A model generated the notes under the pieces. The model was not told the origin of the DNA. It saw only the letters and a program-made list of their open reading frames with translations, and did no database searches. From Pantoea anthophila (GTDB lineage Bacteria > Pseudomonadota > Gammaproteobacteria > Enterobacterales > Enterobacteriaceae), in NCBI RefSeq assembly GCF_006494375.1, contig NZ_VHIZ01000037.1:310001-374000 (forward strand): a stretch of DNA of 64,000 bases. Direction: 5' to 3'. Numbering within the stretch: position 1 is the stretch's first letter; each line of letters begins with the position of its first letter. Position numbers and translations under genes: made by a program. This document shows, in pieces, positions 52,430-61,269 of this stretch.

Positions 52430-52735
52430 ATGAAAAATTCACTGGATCGGGAAACCCTGGCGCAGCGCGCGCCAAAACTGGCTGAACTGACGCAGCAGGT
52501 GCTGTTTGGGGATATCTGGCAGCGCGGCGTGCTGTCTCCGCGAGAGCGCAGCCTGCTGACGCTGGCCACGCTGACGGCGCTGGGACGTGTGCAGCAGTTG
52601 CCCTGGCACCTCGATTTCGCCCGGCAAAACGGGCTGTCGCAGGAGGAACTGATTGAGAGCTTCACCCATCTGGCCTTTTATGCCGGCTGGCCCGCCGCGG
52701 TTACCGCCCTGAGCTATCTGGAGGAGAATGCCTGA
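52430..52735 (+). CDS. Carboxymuconolactone decarboxylase family protein
   Basis: A 101-residue AhpD-like/CMD family protein. RSLLTLATLTALGRVQQLPWHLDFARQNGLSQEE is the conserved CMD core, with its one His but without the CxxC of AhpD, so it is not a peroxidase partner. GGAG precedes ATG 52430. First gene of a tight operon (next start overlaps its stop by one base); function not established. Confidence 0.88.
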   Translation: MKNSLDRETLAQRAPKLAELTQQVLFGDIWQRGVLSPRERSLLTLATLTALGRVQQLPWHLDFARQNGLSQEELIESFTHLAFYAGWPAAVTALSYLEENA

Positions 52736-53127
52736 TGCCATTTACCCGGATTACCTTAGGTGAGAGTTACAGCGACACCGCGCTGACGCAACTCTCTATC
52801 CTCCTTCAGCAGGCGCTGGTTGCAGAATTTGATGTGCCTGAACGTGACTGCTTTCAGGTGACAGAAAGGCTGCCGGCCAGTCAGCGGGTCTTTGACCGGC
52901 ACTACCTGAGCGGCGGACGGAGTGACAGGTTTGTGCTGTTTCAGGTGTTGGCGGGCAGGCCACGCACCCGGCATCAGAAGCAGAGCTTTTATCGCGCGCT
53001 CTGCACGGCGCTTCAGGCGGAGATGGCCATCGACCCTGACGATGTGATGATCATTCTTCAGTTCAACAGCACCGAGGAGTGGAGCTTTAGCGGTGGCCGG
53101 ATGCTGGCAGAGGAGGAGGCGCGATGA
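52735..53127 (+). CDS. Tautomerase family protein
   Basis: A 130-residue 4-oxalocrotonate tautomerase-superfamily protein of the larger (about 130 aa) type. PFTRITLGESYSDTALTQLSIL begins at residue 2 with the catalytic-type Pro, followed by a single-domain beta-alpha-beta repeat (FYRALCTALQAEMAIDPDDVMIIL). The initiator Met must be removed to free Pro1. It overlaps CMD by one base and the next gene by four. Such tautomerases with CMD and DUF4865 form a conserved module of unknown pathway. Confidence 0.85.
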   Translation: MPFTRITLGESYSDTALTQLSILLQQALVAEFDVPERDCFQVTERLPASQRVFDRHYLSGGRSDRFVLFQVLAGRPRTRHQKQSFYRALCTALQAEMAIDPDDVMIILQFNSTEEWSFSGGRMLAEEEAR

Positions 53128-53651
53128 TTGCGATGCACTACCGGTTTACCCTGCCAGCGGATTATGACATGGCGATCATCAAAGAGCGCATCAGACAGAA
53201 TGGCGCCCGGCTGGATGGATTTCCGGGGCTGGTGGCAAAGGCGTTTCTTTACAGCTGTCAGAGTGAAGGCACGCTGCATGAAAATCGCTATGCACCGCTC
53301 TATTTCTGGCAGGAGGCCAGTGCGATGCAGCGCTTCCTGCAAAGTCCCGGTTTTGCCGCCCTGGTCAGTGACTTTGGCTGGCCGATCATCGAAAGCTGGC
53401 TGGCGTTAGAGGGGCACTCTGTGGTCAGGCATCTGACCGACGCGCGGTTTATGACGCTGAAGCGCTGGACGATCGCTCCCCACTCCGACCTGGCGGCACT
53501 GCCGGTCAGGGAGGACTTTAATGCCTGGGACATCAGCCGCTGGCAGGGCGTGGAGATCTCGGCCAGCGTTCAGCCTCCAGCAGACGGGCAGGAGAGCTAT
53601 CGCATTGGCTATCTCGCACGCGGGGCTGCCGCGGCAGAAATGTTGCTTTAG
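53124..53651 (+). CDS. DUF4865 family protein
   Basis: A 175-residue protein starting MIAMHYRFTLPADYDMAIIKERI, the standard opening of DUF4865. The fold resembles a dimeric alpha-beta barrel. Its start overlaps the tautomerase stop by four bases (ATGA), so the three genes are coupled. No function is known; the fixed association with CMD and tautomerase in many enterobacteria and pseudomonads suggests a small catabolic or detoxifying pathway. Confidence 0.85.
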   Translation: MIAMHYRFTLPADYDMAIIKERIRQNGARLDGFPGLVAKAFLYSCQSEGTLHENRYAPLYFWQEASAMQRFLQSPGFAALVSDFGWPIIESWLALEGHSVVRHLTDARFMTLKRWTIAPHSDLAALPVREDFNAWDISRWQGVEISASVQPPADGQESYRIGYLARGAAAAEMLL

Positions 53652-53671
53652 CGAGAGAGAGGGGGCAGTCT

Positions 53672-54052
53672 CTACAGCGCGAAAATGGCTTCAATCTCAA
53701 CCCGCAGGTCAGGCGAGAAAAGGCCGCTGACCTGCACCAGCGAGCTGGCGGGGAGATGCTCACCATAATGGCGATAGAGCACTTCCCGCAAGGCGGTGAT
53801 CTCTGCGAAAGAGGTGATAAACAGGGTGACCTTGATTAGCGCGGCAAGCGACGTCTGCTCAGCGGCGGCTATCACCTTAAGCTGAGCGAAAATGGCGTCC
53901 GCCTGTTCATCAATCGTTCCATTCTGAGCCGCTGTACCGAATGCCGTCAGTCCTGACACGTAAAGTGTGGACGCATGCTTCACAGCATGCACATAGGGCG
54001 CTTTCACTTCGCCCAGCTGCGGATAATTTTTTCGTTCTGGCTGTGTCATCAT
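53672..54052 (-). CDS. RidA family protein lacking the catalytic Arg
   Basis: A 126-residue Rid protein convergent with the DUF4865 gene, 20 bases away. Family motifs: VKHASTLYVSGLTAFG, the middle helices, and LVQVSGLFSPDLRVEIEAIFAL. The Arg that RidA uses (P-A-R) is replaced by Ser in HLPASSLVQV, so deamination of 2-aminoacrylate is not expected. AGGGA upstream of ATG 54052. It may work with the CMD/tautomerase module; this is a guess from position. Confidence 0.85.
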   Translation of the reverse strand: MMTQPERKNYPQLGEVKAPYVHAVKHASTLYVSGLTAFGTAAQNGTIDEQADAIFAQLKVIAAAEQTSLAALIKVTLFITSFAEITALREVLYRHYGEHLPASSLVQVSGLFSPDLRVEIEAIFAL

Positions 54053-54098
54053 CGATCCCTCGTTATCTGAATGATCTGATAATAACGCCCGCTATGGC

Positions 54099-54419
54099 TT
54101 AGCGCTTTAATAATTCCTGACAGGCCGCGCTGTCCTCTGCGGCGCGCTGTTTTGCATCAGGCGTCAGCTGTTGCCAGCGACCGATCACGCTGCTGCCCAG
54201 CGCGGGTTTATAACTGTTTTTCTGCAGCGCATAGTCAGAATTACTGCCCTCGATTACCTTTTGCATCTGCGGCGCCAGCTGCTGTTCATCTTTATGACTG
54301 ATGGCGCAGAACACGGCGATGTAATAGGCCGTCTCTTCATCACTCTCATGCGGCATCAGCCACCAGGCCGCGGCGGCCAGAATCAGCAGGAGGGGAAGAA
54401 TGAATTTTATTTTTGTCAT
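54099..54419 (-). CDS. Small membrane-anchored protein of unknown function
   Basis: A 106-residue protein with a strong N-terminal span (MTKIKFILPLLLILAAAAWW) and then a soluble, helical part (KPALGSSVIGRWQQLTPDAKQRAAED) that should lie in the periplasm. Met at 54419 is taken as start although its ribosome site is poor; the open frame further up has an Arg-rich, unconvincing N-terminus. No family recognised. Two Cys (AVFCAI and SAACQELL) could form a disulfide. Confidence 0.55.
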   Translation of the reverse strand: MTKIKFILPLLLILAAAAWWLMPHESDEETAYYIAVFCAISHKDEQQLAPQMQKVIEGSNSDYALQKNSYKPALGSSVIGRWQQLTPDAKQRAAEDSAACQELLKR

Positions 54420-54613
54420 GTCAGTCACGCGTTGGGTGAAAATCAGTCTGCCGGATAGGGCAGGACGCAGGCCGCGTATCCTGCCACAGAGTCTGCGCAC
54501 GGGTCACGCCGTTCGGCAAAATTTATGCCTGGCCTGCTGAGCATCGTACCCGCGCCTGCGAGCGCAAAAGGTCATGTTCACTGTGAACGGCACGCAGGCA
54601 TTGCCAGACATTT

Positions 54614-55114
54614 TTAATTCATCGCTTCGCCGGGAAACGCCAGCAGTAAGCTTTTCAGCAGCCTTTCCAGCTCAGCGCGATCTTTCGCTGTCAGCGGTGC
54701 CAGCACGGCCTCCTGCGTGGCGGTGTGGATTGCCAGTGCGCGTTCAATCTGCTGCTGCCCGTGGGGTGTCAGCCCGACCAGCAGGCTACGCTTATCCCCT
54801 GCGGCAGCCACACGCTCAATAAGATTCTGCTGTTCCAGCCGGTTCAGACGATTCGTCATCGCCCCGGAGGTGACCAGCAGGGACTGATAGAGTTGGGTTG
54901 GCGACAGACGCCAGGGTGAACCCGCCCGGCGCAGGGTAGCCAGCACATCAAATTCACCTTCCTGAAAGCCAAAAGGCGCCAGCGCCTGACTGCGCGCCTT
55001 CGCCAGATGTTTCATCAGACGCAGCATCCTGCCGAAAATCTGCATAGAAGAGGCGTCGAGTTCGGGCATCGCGCTGTCCCACTGGCTGACAACGAAATCA
55101 ATATGGTCCTGCAT
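54614..55114 (-). CDS. MarR family transcriptional regulator
   Basis: A 166-residue winged-helix MarR protein. LSPTQLYQSLLVTSGAMTNRLNRLEQQNLIERVAAAGDKRS contains the recognition helix and wing (only partly quoted as evidence). It is divergent from an MFS gene, with a perfect 36-base palindrome between them that is the probable operator for both. Typical for repressors of an efflux or uptake pump; the inducer is unknown. Confidence 0.92.
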   Translation of the reverse strand: MQDHIDFVVSQWDSAMPELDASSMQIFGRMLRLMKHLAKARSQALAPFGFQEGEFDVLATLRRAGSPWRLSPTQLYQSLLVTSGAMTNRLNRLEQQNLIERVAAAGDKRSLLVGLTPHGQQQIERALAIHTATQEAVLAPLTAKDRAELERLLKSLLLAFPGEAMN

Positions 55115-55172
55115 GAATCACCTGTAGTTGCTGAGGTTATGTTGTCGGGTTGTGCGCTACGGCTTAAAACCG

Positions 55173-55208
55173 GCCATGATTTATCTTAACGTTAAGATAA
55201 ATCATGGC
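55173..55208. promoter_or_regulatory. Perfect 36-bp palindrome between marR and MFS genes
   Basis: Two exact 18-base arms: GCCATGATTTATCTTAAC (55173-55190) and its complement (55191-55208). The inner TTATCTTAAC-GTTAAGATAA is the typical MarR-box kind of sequence, but perfect symmetry over 36 bases is unusual. Confidence 0.9.
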
Positions 55209-55246
55209 GGCCTGCGGCTGTCATTGTGAATCCTCTCAGGGCCTCA

Positions 55247-56425
55247 ATGATGAAAAATACAACACTGTTTCCCATTTTGTTTGCCGCCATTGCCTTTCTT
55301 ATCGGACTCAACCTGCGACCGATGCTGGCTATTATCGGTCCGCTGTTTCCGGCGTTGCAACTGCAGGCCGGGCTGTCAGCGACGACCTTCAGTCTGCTGA
55401 CCACGTTGCCCGTGGCGATGATGGGGGTGGCTGCGCTCTCCGGTCCCTGGCTGATCGCCCGGCTCGGGCCGGTATCGGGCATCGCCGCCGGTTTACTCTG
55501 TCTGGCGGTGGCCTGCCTGTGGCGGGGTTTTAGCCTGAGTGTACCTCAGCTGATCTTTACCGCGCTGGCGGGCGGGGCAGGGATTGGTGTGATTCAGGCG
55601 CTGATGCCGGCGCTGATCCGGCAACGCTTTGCTGACGCTGCAACAACGCTGATGGCGCTATTCAGCACCGGCATCATGGCGGGGGCGGCGCTGACCGCCG
55701 CGACTGCCGAACCGCTCTATTCCTGGCTTGGTTTGCAGCCTGCGCTGGCGCTCTCCGGCGGCATGGCGCTGGTGACGCTGCTCATCTGGCAGGGGGTTGT
55801 CAGGCGTGCGCCACAAACGAGTGTGTCGGCGACAAAACCCGGACACCTGCCTGTCAGGCGGATCGGGCTGCTGACGATCTTTTTCGGTATTGGCACTGGG
55901 GCCTATACGCTGGTGCTGGCCTGGCTGCCTCCCTTTTATATTCAGCAGGGCTGGAGTGCGCGTCATAGCGGCTATCTGCTCGCCATCCTGACATTAACCG
56001 AAGTGGCTGCAGGCTTTATCGTGTCGGCAATGTTACATCGCTTTACCGATCGCCGACCGCTGCTGCTCGGTGTGCTGGCCCTGCTGCTGGCAGGACTGCT
56101 GACTCTGGTGTTCTGTCCGGACAGGCTGCCGCTGATCCCGACGCTGCTGCTGGGAGCGGGTATCGGTGCGCTCTTCCCGCTGTCGCTGATTGTTACGCTG
56201 GATCATGCCCGTGACGCCAGAGAGGCGGCTATTCTGCTGTCACGTGTGCAGGGGGGCGGATATCTGATTGCGGCCCTGATGCCGCTGGTGGCGGGCGGGG
56301 TGCGCGACAGCGGCGCATCGCTCTCCCTGGCATGGTTGATCATGAGCGCGGGCGTCGTGATGCTGATGATCATGGCCTGGCGTTTCAGGCCGCTGAATGC
56401 TGCATCTGAACAAACCGATTGCTGA
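55247..56425 (+). CDS. MFS transporter (CynX/NimT-like)
   Basis: A 392-residue 12-helix major facilitator of the CynX/NimT family. ATG 55247 has AGGG seven bases upstream and is used rather than the upstream GTG. IGLNLRPMLAIIGPLFPALQ opens TM1 as in this family. The marR gene diverges from it and shares the palindrome upstream. Known relatives move cyanate, nitroimidazoles or remain uncharacterised; substrate not predicted. Confidence 0.9.
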   Translation: MMKNTTLFPILFAAIAFLIGLNLRPMLAIIGPLFPALQLQAGLSATTFSLLTTLPVAMMGVAALSGPWLIARLGPVSGIAAGLLCLAVACLWRGFSLSVPQLIFTALAGGAGIGVIQALMPALIRQRFADAATTLMALFSTGIMAGAALTAATAEPLYSWLGLQPALALSGGMALVTLLIWQGVVRRAPQTSVSATKPGHLPVRRIGLLTIFFGIGTGAYTLVLAWLPPFYIQQGWSARHSGYLLAILTLTEVAAGFIVSAMLHRFTDRRPLLLGVLALLLAGLLTLVFCPDRLPLIPTLLLGAGIGALFPLSLIVTLDHARDAREAAILLSRVQGGGYLIAALMPLVAGGVRDSGASLSLAWLIMSAGVVMLMIMAWRFRPLNAASEQTDC

Positions 56426-56476
56426 ACCCCGCCGATCTGGCATGCTGAGAATTCATCCCTGAATCTGGAGAGCATC

Positions 56477-57169
56477 GTGAAAGTCATCGGTCTGTTAGGC
56501 GGTATGTCGTGGGAATCTACCGCGCTCTATTACCGCATACTCAATCAGCAGGTTAAAGAACGGCTGGGCGGCCTGCACTCGGCAGAGCTGGTGCTCTACA
56601 GCGTCGATTTTCAGCGCATTGAGCAGCTGCAGGCGGCGGGAGAATGGCAGCAGGCGGGTGAGATACTGGCCGACGCGGCGCGCAATCTGGAACGGGCCGG
56701 TGCGCAATTCATCGTACTCTGTACCAACACCATGCATAAAGTGGCCGCGCAAATCAGTGCGGCAACAACGATACCGCTGCTGCATATCGCTGACGCCACG
56801 GGACGCCGTATCCGGCAGGCGGGGTTGCGTAAGGTCGGTTTACTGGCGACACGATTCACCATGGAGCAGGCGTTCTATCGCGGGCGGCTTCAGGAACAAT
56901 TCGATCTGACGGTGATCACGCCGGATGAAGAGGATCGTCACTTTGTGCATGAGGTCATTTACCACGAGCTCTGTCTGGGCGAGATCAATCCCGCTTCGCG
57001 TCGCCGTTACAGAGAGATCATGGCACGGCTGGTCGGGCAGGGGGCGGAGGCCATTATTCTGGGCTGTACCGAAATCACCCTGCTGGTGGATGCCACCGAT
57101 GCCAGCGTCCCGTTGTTCGATACTACGCTCATCCACGCTGAAGAGGCGGTCATTCAGGCACTGGCCTGA
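56477..57169 (+). CDS. Amino acid racemase (aspartate/glutamate racemase family)
   Basis: A 230-residue PLP-independent racemase of the YgeA/aspartate racemase group. LGGMSWESTALYYRILN is the start, the catalytic Cys pair is in IVLCTNTMHK and LGCTEITLL. GTG 56477 is the start with GGAG nearby. It is 18 bases before a small cupin gene, with which it may share an operon. Substrate specificity (broad in E. coli YgeA) is not fixed by these motifs. Confidence 0.9.
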   Translation: MKVIGLLGGMSWESTALYYRILNQQVKERLGGLHSAELVLYSVDFQRIEQLQAAGEWQQAGEILADAARNLERAGAQFIVLCTNTMHKVAAQISAATTIPLLHIADATGRRIRQAGLRKVGLLATRFTMEQAFYRGRLQEQFDLTVITPDEEDRHFVHEVIYHELCLGEINPASRRRYREIMARLVGQGAEAIILGCTEITLLVDATDASVPLFDTTLIHAEEAVIQALA

Positions 57170-57187
57170 CGTCAGCGAGGAAAACAG

Positions 57188-57517
57188 ATGAAAATTGAAA
57201 ATCTGCCCTTTGGTCTGACCCAGTGGGATCAGATTGAAGAGACGATCCATCCCGGCGAGCAGGGGCATGCGAGCTGGCGAACCGTGAAGTTCAACGATAT
57301 CCGGGTGCGGATGGTGGACTATTCACCGGGCTATATCGCCGATCACTGGTGCACCAAAGGGCATATTCTGCTCTGCCTGTCGGGTGAGCTGCACACCGAA
57401 CTGGCCGATGGCCGCCGTTTCGTTCTGACGCCGGGTGTCAGTTATCAGGTGGCAGATGACGCTGAACCGCACCGTTCCTTTACGTCAGCTGGCGCGCAGC
57501 TCTTTATCGTAGACTGA
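57188..57517 (+). CDS. Small cupin protein with DHWC motif
   Basis: A 109-residue cupin-fold protein. The motif GYIADHWCTKGHILLCLSG is close to the so-called DHCW motif family and GVSYQVADDAEPHRSFTSAGAQLFIVD holds the second half with His. AGGAAAAC precedes ATG 57188. It follows the racemase closely on the same strand and may be cotranscribed. Function unknown. Confidence 0.8.
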   Translation: MKIENLPFGLTQWDQIEETIHPGEQGHASWRTVKFNDIRVRMVDYSPGYIADHWCTKGHILLCLSGELHTELADGRRFVLTPGVSYQVADDAEPHRSFTSAGAQLFIVD

Positions 57518-57704
57518 GATTGCGCTCCGGTGTTTCATCGCGTCGTTGACACTTTTAAAAGTAAACTGAATCTGCTTTATAAAAATCAGCAAAATTAATG
57601 GCTTATTTCATCAGAGTTATCTGGTTCTGACAGGAATTATTCGTATCAGGCTGTATGCTTTAGGTTTTATGGATTTATTGCAATCACCTGATGTGGGGTA
57701 GCCT
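57518..57704. other. Short AT-rich intergenic region
   Basis: 187 bases, AT-rich, before the YoaK-like gene. It must contain that gene's promoter; no clear operator was recognised. Confidence 0.35.
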
Positions 57705-58445
57705 GTGCTGATAAAAAAGAAGAAAGTGCGTTCGCATACCGAAGATCGACTGCTGGCGCTGGTGCTTGCCACCACCGCCGGTATCCTTAATGCCATGGCG
57801 CTGGGGGCGTTTGGGTTTTTCCCCTCGCACATGAGCGGCAACACCTCGCAGATCTCTGCCGAAGTTACCACCAGCGATCTCCACACCATGCTGTTTCTGA
57901 TGGCACTGATTATTGCCTTCGTTTTTGGCTGTACCGTTGCGCGGCTGGCAGTGGTGGTGGGGCATAAATACCGGTTACGCACTATTTTCTGTCTGATCAT
58001 TCTGGCGGAGGGGCTGGCACTGACGGCGGCCTCGATCTTCGAGCTGATGTACTATCGGCCCAGTTACAACGGAGAGATCCTGATCGTGCTGGGCTTCCTG
58101 ATGGGGATTCACAACGCCACCTCGACGCAGCTCTCCAACGGACGTGTCAGATCGACCCACATTACCGGGACGCTGACCGATGCGGGTATTGCGCTGGGTT
58201 CATGGATTTTTGCTCACACTTCACATGCTGTACATCTTGAGACGGACGACCGTCGCTTTTTCCAGAAGGTGCTGCATACCCATCTGACCACGGTCTTCTC
58301 CTTCTTAAGCGGCTGTATCGCCGGACTGCTGCTCTTCAAGGCCTATGGATTTAATGCCATGGTTGGCCTTGGGGTTTTCCTGATGCTGGTAGCGCTGACG
58401 GCGATCGCCGTCACCGTACAGCGTACCCGCAGAGTACTCTACTGA
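57705..58445 (+). CDS. YoaK/DUF1275 family membrane protein
   Basis: A 246-residue inner-membrane protein with about six helices. LALVLATTAGILNAMALGAFGFFPSHMSGNTSQIS is the family mark, and ILIVLGFLMGIHNATSTQLSNGRVRSTHITGTLTDAGIALG is the second. GTG 57705 appears to be the start. Its role in enterobacteria is not known. It converges with the SDR gene, with a stem-loop between. Confidence 0.88.
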   Translation: MLIKKKKVRSHTEDRLLALVLATTAGILNAMALGAFGFFPSHMSGNTSQISAEVTTSDLHTMLFLMALIIAFVFGCTVARLAVVVGHKYRLRTIFCLIILAEGLALTAASIFELMYYRPSYNGEILIVLGFLMGIHNATSTQLSNGRVRSTHITGTLTDAGIALGSWIFAHTSHAVHLETDDRRFFQKVLHTHLTTVFSFLSGCIAGLLLFKAYGFNAMVGLGVFLMLVALTAIAVTVQRTRRVLY

Positions 58446-58450
58446 CAGAA

Positions 58451-58488
58451 AAAAGCGCCGGCCCGGTGTCCTCTGTGCATCGGGCCGG
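58451..58488 (-). terminator. Terminator between yoaK-like and SDR genes
   Basis: CCGGCCCG (58458-58465) pairs with CGGGCCGG (58481-58488) across a 15-base loop. On the minus strand a T-run (complement of the A-run at 58449-58454) follows, so it ends the SDR transcript; it may also stop the converging one. Confidence 0.7.
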
Positions 58489-58492
58489 TTGC

Positions 58493-59218
58493 TTACTGCC
58501 GGGTTCGGGTTGGCCGCACCACAATTTCGTTCACATCCACCTCTTGCGGCTGCTCAATCGCATAACGCACGGCGCGACCAATGGCGTCCGGCTGCAGCGC
58601 GATGGCGCGATACTGCTGCATCGCCTCCGCCGCTACCGGATCGGTGATTGTTGATGCCAGCTCACTTTCGACCACGCCGGGGTGAACACAGGTGACGCGC
58701 AGCTCGCTGTTCTCCTGCCGCAACCCATCGGAAATCGCCCGCACTGCAAACTTCGTGGCACAGTAGACTGCCGCGGTCGGCGACACCGCCAGCGCGCCGA
58801 TGGATGCGATGTTAATGATGTGACCACACTGGCGGGTCAGCATGGACGGCAGTACCGCCGCAATGCCATACAGCACGCCTTTGATATTGACGTCGATCAT
58901 CTGATCCCACTCTTCCACCCGCAGCGACGCCATCGGCGACAGCGGCATAATGCCGGCGTTGTTGATCATCACATCCACCCGGCCCCATTTCTCCAGCGCA
59001 TAGTCAACGAACTGCGTGACGTCATCGCGGCGTGTCACATCCAGCGCTTTAATTGCCACCTCAGAACCATTAAAGCGCAGCTCTTCCGCCAGGGCAGCCA
59101 GACGACTTTCACGACGTGCACCCAGCAGCAGAATGGCATCGCTCTTCGCCAGTTCGCGTGCAATGCCTGCACCGATACCGCTGGATGCTCCGGTAATTAA
59201 AATCACTTTCTGCGTCAT
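58493..59218 (-). CDS. Short-chain dehydrogenase/reductase (SDR)
   Basis: A 241-residue classical SDR. NAD(P)-binding TGASSGIGAGIAREL, NNAG motif INNAGIMPLSPMA, catalytic Ser in NIASIGALAVSPTAAVYCATK, Tyr and Lys in the YCATK motif. ARRESRL at the end of strand 2 suggests NADPH. It is divergent from a LysR gene, with which it shares the intergenic region. The substrate is unknown. Confidence 0.93.
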   Translation of the reverse strand: MTQKVILITGASSGIGAGIARELAKSDAILLLGARRESRLAALAEELRFNGSEVAIKALDVTRRDDVTQFVDYALEKWGRVDVMINNAGIMPLSPMASLRVEEWDQMIDVNIKGVLYGIAAVLPSMLTRQCGHIINIASIGALAVSPTAAVYCATKFAVRAISDGLRQENSELRVTCVHPGVVESELASTITDPVAAEAMQQYRAIALQPDAIGRAVRYAIEQPQEVDVNEIVVRPTRTRQ

Positions 59219-59317
59219 CTTTTTTCTCCACTCAGGTTGTGAGTGGCAATCTTACGACGGGTCGATTATAAAGATAATCCACCAACCGCTTTACAGACTG
59301 GTAACTGAAACTAACTA
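59219..59317. promoter_or_regulatory. SDR/LysR divergent promoter region
   Basis: 99 bases between the SDR and LysR genes. TTACAGACTGGTAA at 59291-59304 has a T-N11-A character with inverted TTAC/GTAA and could be the LysR binding box; promoter elements were not fixed. Confidence 0.5.
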
Positions 59318-60229
59318 ATGAACAGTGATAAAAATGCGCTCGAAATTTTTGTTATCGTGGCACAGACGCGCAACTTCCGGCTGGCGGCAGAACAGCTGGG
59401 CGTCACGCGTCCGGCCATCAGTCAGAGTCTGCGGCGGCTGGAGGACCGGCTCAATATCACGCTGATGCAGCGCACGACGCGGTCGGTTCAGCTGACGGAA
59501 GCGGGACAGCGACTCTATGCCGAGGTGGCCCCGGCCATCAGCGCGCTGAATCGCGCCGTTAACGACATTGCAGAACTGGCGGCAGAGCCACGAGGACAGC
59601 TGAGGCTGGCGATCTCCTCTATCGCGGAACGCATGCTGGGGGGCGAGCTACTGGCGAGCTTCATCACCGCCTATCCACACGTTGAGCTGGACATCACCGT
59701 GACCGATGAAGAGTTTGATATTGTCGGGCAGGGTTATGATGCGGGGGTGCGACTGGGGGAGGTGATTGCTCAGGATATGTTTGCGGTGCCGGTCTCGGTT
59801 GCTCAGCGTCAGGTTGCCGTGGCGTCACCGCACTATCTGGCGCGTGCAGGGACGCCGCAACATCCGCAGGAACTGGTGCATCATCGCTGCATCGGCTGGC
59901 GCAAGGAACCGGGCCTGGCCCCATACCGCTGGGAGTTTGCTGAGCAGGGGCGCGAGTTTGATGTTGCCGTCAATCCGCAACTGACGACCAATGATATGGG
60001 CGTGATGATCCGCACCGCCTGCGCTGGCGGCGGCATCAGTTTTGGGATGGAGGAAACTTTCCGGCCCTACATCGATCGGGGCGAGCTGGTGACGTTACTC
60101 GACGAATGGCTGCCCACGTTTGCCGGTTTCTATCTCTACTTTCCGAGCCGCAAAAATCTGGCTCCCAAGCTGCGGGCGCTGATTGACCACGTCAGGCTGT
60201 CACCCCAGCCGGCCCCGGTTCAGCGCTGA
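59318..60229 (+). CDS. LysR family transcriptional regulator
   Basis: A 303-residue LysR regulator with N-terminal HTH (LAAEQLGVTRPAISQSLRRLEDRLNITLMQRTTRSVQLTEAGQRL, partly quoted) and effector domain PHVELDITVTDEEFDIVGQGYDAGVRLGEV, a segment of the subgroup near BudR/AaeR-like regulators that neighbour SDR genes. It is divergent from the SDR gene, its likely target. Function of the pair is inferred from layout. Confidence 0.93.
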   Translation: MNSDKNALEIFVIVAQTRNFRLAAEQLGVTRPAISQSLRRLEDRLNITLMQRTTRSVQLTEAGQRLYAEVAPAISALNRAVNDIAELAAEPRGQLRLAISSIAERMLGGELLASFITAYPHVELDITVTDEEFDIVGQGYDAGVRLGEVIAQDMFAVPVSVAQRQVAVASPHYLARAGTPQHPQELVHHRCIGWRKEPGLAPYRWEFAEQGREFDVAVNPQLTTNDMGVMIRTACAGGGISFGMEETFRPYIDRGELVTLLDEWLPTFAGFYLYFPSRKNLAPKLRALIDHVRLSPQPAPVQR

Positions 60230-60252
60230 TTTTTTATCCGGGAGGAGGCTTT

Positions 60253-61269
60253 TCAGGCCGTCATGTTGTAACGGGTGATGATGTTGATTCTGGAGTAGGG
60301 CGCGGGTGGCTCAGATGCCGGCAGGAATCCATGAAACGCCAGCAGGGTTCTGAAGGCGTGCAGCGCATCGAGCTGTAAATTATGCTCGATCAGGGCATCG
60401 ATTTTACCCTGATGCAGTAGCGCACAGTTCTCGCGATCAAGATCGTGCCCGATAAAGGCGTTCAGCGTGCGCTTCTCTCCGGCAAAAGCGCGCAGAATGC
60501 CGGGATTCCCGCCGCCCACGGTATAGACCGCATCTGCATCCGGATGCTGCTGCAAAAAGCGCGTCACCGACTGATGCATCCGGTCATCAATCCCATATCC
60601 GCCAGCGACCACGCTCACCTGATGCTGAGGAGCAAACTGCGCTATTGCACGCTGAAAACCGTCGATTCGCTCCCTTTCACCGATGAAGTCATGGCTGCCG
60701 GTCACTGCCAGGATGTGCGAACGGGTCACCCGCAGCCATTTTGACATCAGAAAGGCCGCCACCTTTCCGGCATCAAAATTATCCATACCGATGTAGCGCA
60801 GGCGCGCGCTGCCGGGCAGATCGCTCATCATGGTGACCACCGGCACACGCTGTTTCAGCAGGGCTTCAAGGGTAGGGTAGAGCGCTTCAGCGCAGGCGGC
60901 TTTAAGAATGACCCCGTGACTGTGAAGCGCATTTTTATTCAGCAGCGCGTTAATCCCCTCTGTTGTGAGATTTGCCCCGAGGTGAAAACGCAGCTGAAGT
61001 TTAAACGCGGCAAAGCTGGCGATCTGGCTGCTGAGAGCCTCACGGATTAGAGGCTGGAACCGGTCAGGAGTATGCATGATGACGTCAAAATAGATCGTTC
61101 GCCCTCTGGCCAGTCCCGCTTTGTGCATCAGTTCCAGGTCGGCTATTGCCTGCTGAATACGATGTTCTGTGCGGGCATGCACGTTGCCGCGCTGATGCAG
61201 CGCGCGATCGATGGTTGCCAGACTCAGTCCCGACTGGGCAGCGATCTGTTTCAGGGTGAATTTTGCCAT
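60253..61269 (-). CDS. LacI family transcriptional regulator
   Basis: A 338-residue LacI/GalR repressor. The start at MAKFTLKQIAAQSGLSLATIDRALHQRG (61269) gives the standard hinge HTH; the longer frame to 61317 is not needed. The Type-1 periplasmic-binding-like ligand domain is seen from about residue 60 (GRTIYFDVIMHTPDRF) with VVTMMSDLPGSARLRYIGMDN. There is no cotranscribed sugar gene near, so its regulon lies elsewhere. Confidence 0.92.
   Translation of the reverse strand: MAKFTLKQIAAQSGLSLATIDRALHQRGNVHARTEHRIQQAIADLELMHKAGLARGRTIYFDVIMHTPDRFQPLIREALSSQIASFAAFKLQLRFHLGANLTTEGINALLNKNALHSHGVILKAACAEALYPTLEALLKQRVPVVTMMSDLPGSARLRYIGMDNFDAGKVAAFLMSKWLRVTRSHILAVTGSHDFIGERERIDGFQRAIAQFAPQHQVSVVAGGYGIDDRMHQSVTRFLQQHPDADAVYTVGGGNPGILRAFAGEKRTLNAFIGHDLDRENCALLHQGKIDALIEHNLQLDALHAFRTLLAFHGFLPASEPPAPYSRINIITRYNMTA

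Noticed and set aside
54576-54590. GTTCACTGTGAAC-like sequence near the MarR gene, similar to half an iteron
   Set aside because: Only the first eight bases match; the rest is a small palindrome, so likely chance.
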